From Sitta carolinensis (Eukaryota > Chordata > Aves > Passeriformes > Sittidae): a stretch of DNA of 64,000 nt. Of this stretch, positions 48,771-59,983 are shown in pieces; the stretch's first letter is position 1, and the number at the start of each line of letters is the position of its first letter. The notes under the pieces were generated by a model. The model ran no database searches and had not been told where the DNA came from. It saw nothing but the letters and a program-made list of their open reading frames with translations. The position numbers and the translations under genes are program-made. The DNA lies in the NCBI GenBank assembly GCA_032173965.1, contig CM063288.1, positions 14,736,501 through 14,800,500 of the forward strand, read 5' to 3'.

Positions 48771-51700
48771 TGTTCACTGGTGGATAAATAGAGTCTTAGG
48801 CATGGAGGAAGAGAATGAATATGGATGAATGAATAAACAGAAAAGGAATGGAAAGAACAGGAGACAAACCAGTCCCTTCCACAATGCCTTCAAGTGGTTC
48901 TATTTGACATAAATATAATGCCTCGTCCCATCAACTCCCACCCCTGAAACAAAAACAGTGGAGGGAAGGATTTTCAATTCTGCAATAATATTCATGATAT
49001 ACTTTAATAAAAACCCATCAGCTGAGTTTTATGTTGGCATTATTGTTCCTTGCCTGGTATTTCTCTTTTTTTAGGAAGGCCTGTGTATTTGATTCAGCAG
49101 TGTTTGGGCAACTTCTAGGTCTTATCCCAGCTCTGTAGCTAGAAAATCTTACACAGTAATATTAACTGAAGAAAACCTGTCTGGGTTTCAGACTCTGTCC
49201 TTTCTCCTCACAGTGAATGGTCCCAGACTACTTAAGAAAGTAGGAAGTTAGTAATTAGAAATCCGTCATATTGATGGACATGCATTACATTCATACAGTT
49301 ACATACACCCCCCCACAAATACATTCAGTATCATTTGATTGGAAGATAAACTGCAGAACACTGATTTGATCTTGACAACATCGGTTCAAGTACATCTTTT
49401 CCAGCACCAATCACTCTGCCCTTTAAGTTCAGCCCTAAGATTTCAGAAATCCTACATCAGTCTTCAGCTCTGCCAGAATTTTACCAGATCACCTCAGAAA
49501 AGCAGTTTAATATACAAGGATCTATTTTCTCATCTGTGATACTTATTCTGAAACTCCTGGGAGGCTTGTCAGCATGATGAATGTGCAAGAGTCAGTTTTT
49601 TGCTGGTACAAAGGGAGTTGCAGGTGAAATTTTGCTATGGTCATACCTCATCTGGAAACTTCCAAACAGGGTGAGATTAGGTAAATTATGAGTTCAGAAC
49701 TGGATGACAAAGATGTTTCCTTCTTGTGAGGCGTTACTCATCCTTCAAAACTCACTCCTATGCTTTACTCATCTGTTCTCAGACTTTTCTGAAAATCTCA
49801 TGAAGTGGAAAGTGACAGAGGAAACCTGGTTGAATGACTTCCTTTAAAGGCCCTTTAAAAACTATTACATGTTACAAACAGACAGGAAGACAAGATTGCA
49901 GAAATATTATTTTAAAGCTTTTTGTTTCTTCTCTTCATTGCCAGGAACCCCTTTTTCTTTGCTATGCAGCCTCTCTGGTTGAGCAAACCTGGGCTGAGAT
50001 CTCACAGGAAGGAAAAAATCAGCTCCTTTGGATGCAGTGGGGACAAATGACAGCCTTCTCAGCAGGTACCTGCTTGGTTCCAAAGTAGAAAAAAAAAAAG
50101 TATTTTAGATGATCCTAAAGTGAAATGATTTGAATGACCAGAAACTACCCTTAAAACATTTTTCAAAAATTATTAAAACCAAATAATTGATAAGGATATA
50201 ATTTTTAGAAATAATGCTCACCTTTTAATTCAAATTTTCAGTTTAAGACTAACCAAAATCCTTCATTCATGTAAAACCCATTCTTTCTCCTATTCTTGTG
50301 GTGAAATTTGGTTCAGGTTCTTACCACTACAAATCCCTATTTAGGTAAATTGATACTTTTTATTGTCTAAGAATATTAGACATTAATTAATGGCTTAATA
50401 AAAAAAAGTACTAAAAAAAGACTTGAATGGAAACAGGCTTCATTTGCACCTAGGTATAAGGTGCAAATTTATTTTTGGCCCAGAGATTCAAAACAAAATG
50501 CTTGCAGCTTGATTTCTAGATTTGTATCAAACACAACTGGCACATGTATCAGTACATCTTGTATCTTTATATATCAGGCCAACTTTGTAGGCGTTCAAAT
50601 AAGAACATTAACGTGTATTTGAAGCACGTATCTTAGAAACCTGTCTGCATTACTGTACTCAAAAATAATTCTCTAGAGTTTATGTAAAAACAAAAAAAAG
50701 TTTTCTCTTCCATACCCATTAGGAGAGAAAAATCAAAAAAACATCAAAGACATTAAAGCAGAGGAGTGATTTGTGTCAGTTTTGGAAGGTCCAACAGGTA
50801 AAGAGTGAATTCCAACCCAGAGATCTGATATCCATCCTGTTTCAAAGGTGAAGATATAGTTCGCTGAGTTTTGCTTAAAAAATGTTATTTATTTTTAATA
50901 AAAAACATTCACTCGCTGGCCTGCTAGCTTGGCAGCCACTGCTTCATGCTGTCAACTGGAACATGTGAGTTTGTGAACAAACTCAAGTTCCCAGGACCTA
51001 GGCTGGCAGAGGCTAAGTGCTTTTTGGAGATGCCGCATTTGAGTCCCTGGAGGAGGGAAAATGGCTTTAAAACCCTTTAGGGATAGGAGATTCATGGGGT
51101 CTTGTTGCAGTAGGCTCCCTTATGTCTCATTTGTGTGTGCCTTCTTGGCTGGGCAAAATGGTATGTGTTGATGAGACCATGAAGGGAAACAAGGGCAAGG
51201 AATTAGGAATTTTTTTAAGACAGCAGAGATTGGGGTCTAGATCCTGGGCTTTTTATGCCAGACTATGAAAGAGACAGAATTGTTCTTAAAAGAGGGAAAT
51301 GATTCTGGGCTACAAATAACTCTGGGATGGCTGGCATTTTAACCCTGTGGGTGCTGTCATAATTGGAAACATTTTTCTGAACTGTGGCTCTTGTCTCTGT
51401 CTGAGACCACAGGTAGTGGAAAGTTTTTCTGTCATATCGTATCATTAACATTCATGACACAGATTTTAGGAGATTCAGCATTTTGAATGTTACTTTGTGT
51501 TGTGTGGCTCCCATCCCTTAGAATCCCAATCAAGATTCACTGCCTCATTAAGTTGGGGACTCCCTGGAGTCACTGGTGGAAAGTGATTGGCTCAGATTGA
51601 GCACAGGACTAATGTGAAGCATTGCATTCAATTCAACCACATTGCACTGAACCACTTTTCAGTAAGCTGTGAAATTCTTGCTGGATGCTTCTCCTGAATG

Positions 51701-52188
51701 GGACTTTGGTCCAACCACAAGAAACTCTCTGAAAAGAGAGGCTCTCTCTGCCTTTTTCTAGGTCATCCAGCTAATTGCATTAATTTTCAGCTGTAGGCCT
51801 GTCTGTAAAGAGGCAGCAAAGACAGGGATTGTTTTTTGCCAGGATGATTTCCCAGTCTCTCATTTGGAAGAGCCATCTGGACTCCAGTTCATATTCTCAG
51901 TGCCATTTTCCTGGGCACCTTACCTATTCCTGCTGTTGGGTTTCTGTGGCAGGGAAAATTTCTGGCGTGACTCTCATAATGTTAACATTAAACCCATCAG
52001 TTGTACTTGAGGCAACCCACACATCTTCCTTTCTGATGCTAATTTGGTTTTCTCCCTGGAAATCTAAAATATCAAAGCTAATCCTTTGCAGCATTTCTTT
52101 AGAACAGCCATTCTAAAATGGGGCTGGACATTATTTCTTTCCAACTTCTAGTGCTGGTGTTCCAAGTCACTCATTATCTCTCTTCCTA

Positions 52189-52206
52189 CCCCCCCCCCCC
52201 CCCCCC
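52189..52206 (+). repeat. 18-nt poly(C) tract
   Basis: Eighteen C in a row, extending a T/C-rich stretch and followed directly by TCAG. It mimics a polypyrimidine tract plus acceptor on the plus strand, but no donor or recognisable exon follows. Confidence 0.9.
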
Positions 52207-55200
52207 TCAGTGGACAAATGGAGTCTTTATAAGAGAACAAAAGAATCCAAATATCCTTTGGTGCCAGCTATAAAAATTAAAATCAAGTTCAATCCAGACA
52301 TTTCCCTTCCTATCACATTCAAAGCCTCCCTTCTGCAAGGATCTGTTCTTGTGCTCACTGTTTCTATGCCTGTAACCCACAATTACAGCCTCTGAGCTCA
52401 GACTGCTCAAGAGAAGTGAAACCAGAAAGGACAGCTTGCCTGAAATTCAGTAGTACTGAGGTCAGTGGCTTTGGACCTTAACAGAATATCTTAAAACCGT
52501 TTTGGCCATTTAGTGGCAGGAGCTGAGTTTCTGAGGTGGGTGAGAGAAGTAAAACACTTTCCTATGAAAGCCAGCCTCTAAGGCAGGAGGCAGGAGATGG
52601 GCTGAATGGTTTGCAGTGTTGTGCTGTGGGATTTGGTTGGGTTACCCGGAAGGAACTGGCCTCAAAACTGCTCTGATGCATCTTGCAGAAAGATTTTGCC
52701 ACTAACACTTTGCAGAATTACATCTACCAATTATTGGCTGGTATTTCCTAGCAGAAGTAATTTGTACTTGTTTTTTTCCTTTTTTTAAAAAAAAGGGAAA
52801 ACCACCACCAGCCTTTCCAAGGAAACATCAGAGTGCTTAACCAATAAAGCATTTTCTTTCCTTCAGGGGAAAAAAGCATCCTTCTATTTCATATAGATTT
52901 TACATGCATTGCAACACCCTTTTAACTTTTCCAGGCTTAGATTACAGTGCCTCCAGTCCTGGTATTAAAGCTGATTTACACCCCACAGTAAAGTAAAACA
53001 CTGTCAGATTAAGAGCTTTGAAGGCCTTGGCTTCATGAGGTTAATGGAGTGCATCCCATTAATGTCAGCTAAAGGATGGCTCAAGGGAAAATGGAATAAT
53101 ATTAAAACAAAGCAGATTACAGGAAGAGTGACACTTGGTAGCTGTGTGAGGCTTATTCTTGGGACAAACATCAGAATGTGCCTTTTACTGTATATGCTAT
53201 GCAATCCTTCAACTTGTTCTGAGATGACTAACTCTATATTCTGACACAAAAGGAGATTAAGCCTCCATGTAAATGTTCTATTCAAATACTCACTCAAATA
53301 CCCATTGCAGTTCTGGAGGCTCACTGAGGGCTTATTATAGTCAATATGATGACTTTATGAGAAAGGTTCTGTCATGGACACTTCAGTTCATCATCACATT
53401 TGCTTCTCATGTAAACAAGACTATGTCCCCCCTCCTGTCTTTTGCACCACCTTTTATATTTCTTCACCTCAGAATAGAGCCTGAGAGCCTCTGCTGGCCA
53501 AAAAGTAAGGCTTTATTAGTCTCTTACCTCAAATAGTATGTGCAGTCACCTTACAACTGAAAAAATTATATCACTGAAGGGTGACATCTCCAGATTTGAA
53601 GAAAATTTCCATTTGAATTGTTGGAGAAGAGAGAGAAGGAGAAGATACTGTGACTGTATGACCTCTTCTTTGAACATGGCCTTTCCATGTAAATAGTTTG
53701 CCTGTTCCACTGCAGTAGACATATTAGAGTCCTCAGGCAAGACCTACATATTCTCTAAAATGCAGATTTTAAAGTGTAAAAGACAGGACACCTTTCTCCT
53801 TATTTATGTTATACCCAATCCCTCATTTGTTCCTCTCCCTGTCTCTTTAGCTTTGATGCCACTCTTCAGTGATATTGTTTCTTGAATTGTGACAGGGGAA
53901 GGCTGAGAATGCCCATTTTGATCAAAATTTCCAAACTCACTGAGCAGTCTAAGAATCAGCAAACCTGGCTATCTTCTTCCTCCTCAGATTCCCTAACAGT
54001 TGTCATAAGAAATTACCAGGTTATAAGGATATTTTTCAGTAGCTCTCTTTTGGCACTTTTGCTACCTAAATGGGCTTGAAAGCAGAGTCCAGGTAGAAGA
54101 TGTGTCTATCTCTTCTTCTACCTGTTCTTCCAGTACACTTTTCTTTTATTTATTAATGGGGCAAGCTTGTAAATGACAAGTTCATATCAGTCTTAAAATC
54201 TACTGATTCTAGTGCACCCATGCTGTAACCTCTGCTTTTATCTCTAAAGTTCTTGGAGTCTTCAAAAGTTTGTGATAACCTTGCTGTCCAGTGGAACTAA
54301 AGTCTGCTTCAGGTTGCCTTGTCCCTATTATTTCTTAAGTAAGGACACTGAATGGATGATCCAGGCATTGGCAGGTCCTGGTCCTTAAGCACAAATTACA
54401 ATCTTTTGACATATCTAAGGAGCAGTGTTATGAGAAGGAATATTGTAAAATTAAGGTGTAAGGGAGGAAAATTCGATGCATTTCTTACAAAGCCTCAGCA
54501 GATAGTAGGAGTCATATTGATCTGAATGTATCCAAGTGATTGTTAATTTATTTTCCAAGACAGTCCTTCTACTTTTCACTTTTTAGAGAGGAAGTTGGAT
54601 TTTTCTGGAGTGTCTCTTTCTTTTGTGGATGAGTCATAACACATGTATTTTTATGTATACACTTTGGTATTAATCAGCATTTTCCCTTTGATTCACTCCT
54701 TTTCTCTTTGCTCCTCATTAAATGTTCCAGTAAATGACTTTGTGTTCAGTCCTGCATTTATCCAATCCTACAAGTTTTGGCATTCTTTTACCCATTGAAA
54801 GGATGAAACCAGTTTCAGGCAGGAAACTAGCAAATTTAGAGAGAACCTAACAAAGAGTGAGTTTAAAATTAATCATGTGCCCAATCAGGACAGATATAAA
54901 TCCCAGCAACAAATTGCCCATGAACAGAGAAAGGAAAAGGACTATTTATTTCAATGACTTCACAGCTGGACTTACACAATAAATACATTTGAAAGCAAAA
55001 AATGAAATGCAAGTCATCCAAGAAAGAAGTTGTTATGAATCATTGACAAAGAAATGTATTTGCAACAAGGAGTCTCAAATAACAAAATTCTTGCATGAGA
55101 CAGCATGTTTCAGGTTCACATCTTACATGGGACCAAAGCTGCTGAATGGACCCTTAAAGTAACATGCAAAGAAACTCTGCCATACCTTCAGCTGTTTTAT

Positions 55201-56294
55201 ATTTTTTGGGCAAGACATAGGTATTAAATTCCTCCTTTCCCTGATGCGTCTGGTGACTTTTTTGGAATGTTGACAGTTTTGCAAAATAGATGTCCTTTTA
55301 ATGTCTTGGGGAATGTCTGGGCAAAAGTGACCAATGTTGTACAAGCAGTGCAAGAAGAATGACTAAAAACCTGTACATAGCTCTGAACACATAATCTAGG
55401 CTAAGTTACAGACCTGGCTTGCCAAATGGGCATAAATGAAAACCAACTTCTCTTCCTGCTGGCAGCAAGCTTGGAGGAAAGATGATCTGTTTAAGTCTAG
55501 TCTCTTTCCTTGAGCAGTCCCTTGTTCAAAATTAAAATTAAAATAATACCAGTGTGCCAATATGTTTACTGAAAAGCCCTGCATGGCGTAAGCACGGTGC
55601 AGTCTAGGTGACTCTGCCAGAGAGTCTGCAAGGAAAGCCACAGCAGTTTTCCAACACCATACACTGCCTGCGTGCTCCTCCTAGAGTCTCTGGTCCTATG
55701 GACCCAAAAACTACCAGTTTAGATTTCAACTAAATACATTTCTCCCATGAAAACTGTGGAGCAAATCAAAACTAGTTTCTCCTTGGCTGGGGCAACACAG
55801 TTCAACTTGAAAGAAGGATGGAACAGAGTCTTATTTGAGGTCAATTTTTAAAATCCGATGGTCTCTGTGAAGCCAAATATGCTTTTTTTTCTGCATTGGG
55901 AAATTTTTTCCTCAGCAGCTTAGAAGACTTCTCTGGGAATAAGAGGGAACTGGGGTGAAATGTCGCAGCTTTAAGGACAAGTTACCCAGGCTGTCTTTGC
56001 TAGTGTGATATATTTGCATATTTATGGAATATTTGCCACACTCTTCCACGAGGCATTGAAGCTGGTTTTCAAATGCTGAGTAAATCTTTATTCCTTTTAC
56101 ATGCTCAGTTTAATTTATTCCATCAGCACTGGCTGCATAAAGACATAAATCTTCCCATGGAACCGTACAAAGCAACCAGCATCAATTTCTAATTTTGGAT
56201 GGTTGAGTTGCAACTGCCAGGTGGCCAGAAGTTAGTGCACTTCAACTTCATAATTTCCTTAAGTTTCATATAATAAAGTGAATAATTGAGATAA

Positions 56295-56300
<6 letters not shown>

Positions 56301-56331
<31 letters not shown>
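56301..56331 (+). repeat. 31-nt poly(A) tract preceded by two AATAAA signals
   Basis: A run of 31 A. AATAAA occurs at 56272-56277, 24 nt upstream, and again at 56293-56298. The arrangement resembles the 3' end of a retroposed mRNA, but AT-rich DNA gives such motifs by chance. Confidence 0.85.
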
Positions 56332-56334
<3 letters not shown>

Positions 56335-58736
56335 TGCACCTGTTTTGCTTTTGCTCGCAGCAGAATTTGGAGACTAGAATCTACAGGTTAGAGTCTACAA
56401 CATCCTGGTTGGTTTCATGGGGAATGCAAACATGTTGAGTGTGTAACCTTCTCTCCAGAGCTGCACTGTCATTTGTCATCTTTCTGCAGATCTGCAGAAA
56501 GGCCTCTTGTGAGGTTTCAGCTCCACCGACTGGGGAGTATGACAGGATATCATGGAAAGAATCAAGTGTGACCCATTCTAGTCCCAGCCTTCTTGGCATA
56601 GAGCTATTTTCAGCTACTACAAACATTTTCTTTATCAGAGAGTAAGATTTGAGGAATTTGGGATGTTCAAGAGCAGAAATAATTCTAATATAAGCATCTT
56701 AACAGAGGCTCTCTTGAAGCACTCTGGATTATCTTTTTCCCCCTCCTATTTCAAGTCTTCCTATTAGAAAACACATCAGAGGGAACAAGCCTATATTGGG
56801 AGTGGCTTCCTCATGGTTTTCAGACAGTGGCTGTGGGTAACCAGTAGCTTTAAAGAGGAGCCCATGGATAACATGCTGAGGAAGCAACACAGGATGGATG
56901 TGAGAGCATTTCAGAGTCTTCTTCCACGCTACCTGGTGAACTTGACAAGCTGGAGCCAACCCTACAGTAGAGTTGGGTCTTTAATTACTCCAGGTAAGTT
57001 CACACCAGTAAGGGAAAAGGCAGGATTGGGGGGGGTGGTGGGCATGAACCTCATGCATCAGCCAAACCCCACTACCTTTGGATGTACATTGCTATCTGCC
57101 ATGGGAACTGAAGGAGCAACTGGCAGAGGTAGTATATTGTTATTGTATAAGAACAGATGGTAAAAAGGAGATGTGATACATACGTGTCTCTGATAGCCAG
57201 AAAAAATATATGGATATTCCAAATCCTGGATCCTCTTCCTGATTCTGGGAGGAAATGTGGCTTAAGCCAGTACACTCAACACAATCAATCACATAGATTT
57301 AGTGTGCAATATTTCTAAAATGCATATTATATTAAAAGGGATCCGAACTTTGTACACATCTTTAAGAAAGCCTTTCCATAATCTTATTTTTCAAATGTGT
57401 AAATGGTCTCTATCTGTCTCCACAGGCAATGATATTTGGCTGACTTAAATGGGAAACTAAAAAAAGAGGAGTTGAGACTAACAATCGTGACCTTCCAAGA
57501 GGCTGGCAGCTCATTGCACTTTTCTATAGTTTAAAGAACAAATAGTGCTATGACCACCTATACTGGGGTTTTTTGTGGCTATGCCCTTCTGTTTAGGATT
57601 TCAACTCATCTGCCTGCCATGTAAAAGTTTATAGTACAGACTGGCACTTTTCAGAAGTGCAGAGACTTTGGTGTCTGGACCACATGCACATTGCCATGTC
57701 CATGGGCTTAAACCCAATATAACAGAACCTCCTTCTTTCCCAGTTAATTCCTCTCAGGTTTCCTCCTGAAAGCCTTAAGATTTTACACTGTTTCAAGAAA
57801 AACAGTTAGGGAAAAAATGTCTGGTTTAGCAAAGTAATTTATTTTCCTCCATCTCCTTTTTCAGAAATGGCCAGACTGTTAAAACATTAATTACCAAAAA
57901 AAAATACCCCACAAAAAAAAATCCCCCCCACTAAAAAAAAAATAAATAAAAAATGCCAGCCTGAGGCAGAGCATGAGCATGGAAACTTTCAGTCCAAATA
58001 ATTAAAATTTGACAAAGCTATAAATCCATGAAGAGAAGAACTTCCACTGGAGACCATTTAGAAAAGTTTAATTCCCATAATGTTATTCTCAATGTTAATT
58101 ACATAATGCATTAATGAATGGGTAGGGGTTGTTATTCTCAGAGGTGGATTTGGCTTACTGCCCCTTAGGAATTCACTCTCTCATAGCAGCTGCTGGAAGA
58201 AATGTTATCTGCTGGGCAGACACTGCTGTGTTGTTTGGAACTGCCAGAAAGGAGTAAGATCCCATGTAAGGTTATGAACCTCTTTTCACCTTGTGTTACG
58301 CATCATCAATCTTTAAACATGATGTTCCAGTTCACATTTAAGCAAATACCACACTGCCATAAAAATCTCCTAAAAAAGTGTAATAAAATCATGAAACCAG
58401 TTATAGTAGTGAACAGAGAAGATGTTTCATTGTAATAAGTTCAAATGAGAGATAATGATCTAAATATCTCCACATTTGAGGAAAATGTGCACCTGGAATC
58501 TACCCAGAACTTTCACAATGGGCTGAACCAGCTCCTTCAGACTCTGGGAAAGTTCAGACCCATGTTCCCTCTCTCTGGCTTGGAACCATCTCAGCTTTGA
58601 TCTGGTGTTTATTTCATCACGTTGCACACCGCTGCTCTCCTATTGTGGTTCGAGAAAATTGCGTCATTTAAGAAAAGTGTTACAGAAGGTGTGGGGAAAA
58701 AAACTGTGTGTGGGACCATTTTTATTCCCTGCTCAC

Positions 58737-58760
58737 CACACACACACACATGCACACACA
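58737..58760 (+). repeat. Short (CA)n microsatellite
   Basis: About ten CA units interrupted by one TG. Confidence 0.8.
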
Positions 58761-59965
58761 GAGTAATAAAAAAGATGTAAAAAAAAGAAAAGAAAGAGAG
58801 AGAAGGGGAAGATGACACATGATACCATGTGAGCCATTTTCCCTCAGATGTGTTACTGCAAGGGTGAAATGCTGCCATCATGAGATTAATTAACTCTCAG
58901 TGAGAAGTTATGGGCCTGAAGAGGGGATTTCCCCATGAAATGTTGTGGTTTGGTGTTATGCAGGAAGTAAGACCCTATGAGTTCTAATGGTCACTGAGAG
59001 CTTTAAAGACATTTCAGCATTCTCACAAGATATGCTTGCAGGAGTTTCACTAAGCAGGCAAGTACAATTAATGTCCCAGCAGATGGATACTTTCCATTGG
59101 CATCACAGTTGCTTGGTCACAAATCAAGACTGGGCTCCTGGTTCCTTCCTCAGACTGGAACCTGTCTGAGTCTGTGACGATGTTTCCAACAACATATTTG
59201 TTTGGTTCTCTCCATGAGCTCAGCCTGAATCCTACTGATTTGGAAAAATGAGACAGAGTGAGTGGCCCAGCTTGGGAGTGTTTCCTAAGGGCTGATATGA
59301 CACATAGAAACAGGAGTTTACTTGCCTGGAGGAGCACTGGCACCGTAAGGGATCTTTGAGCAAATTTGCCTTCTGTTTGTTTAGGGCACCAAGATTACGT
59401 TCCACATGGCTCTAGTCACAGCCTCTAAATTGCCCAGTTAACCTGGGCTTAATCCTACCACAGAAAAGATAAAACCCTCTTGATTCTGTTGCATTCTTTA
59501 ACTCAAATATTTTACTGAAGAAGCAGCAATTACTTCCACTTCCCCAGTTTAAAATGTCAATTAAGAAACGTTCTGTGTCATTGTTTACAACAGACACCAC
59601 AAGAGATGGACTCCTCACTGGTGAGCACTGAACAAATGAAAGAGCTGTATCTGCCCCACACCTCTGCTCCTGCAAATGCTCACTAATCACTAAGGAGCTT
59701 GTGGAGCTAGGAAGAGAAGTGCCACAGGGATCAGGAAACCTCCTCCTCCTGGCTTCATTCACCTTAATCTCATCATAGAGAGTAACTGAAGGCAGTACAC
59801 TCCCTGAGTTGGGATTTCTCAGGAAGGTACCCTACATCCATAGTGTAACCTGGCTCTAATGACTCCTTGGTAAAGAAACAACAGGAGTTTCTTAGTGGTA
59901 AACAGTATTAATCACCATTTCCCATTGGTGCAGCCTATTATGAAGTGATTACAGACTGTTTACAA

Positions 59966-59983
59966 GGAGGGAGGGAGGGAGGG
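59966..59983 (+). repeat. (GGGA)n microsatellite
   Basis: Four GGGA-type units in a row. It supplies four GGG runs with one-base loops, so it is also a good quadruplex motif. Confidence 0.85.

Noticed and set aside
53525..53560. Minus-strand 29-nt segment between an excellent acceptor (ATTTTTTCAG) and an excellent donor (GAG-GTAAGAG)
   Set aside because: All three frames contain a stop; at most an untranslated exon, and short matches like this occur by chance.
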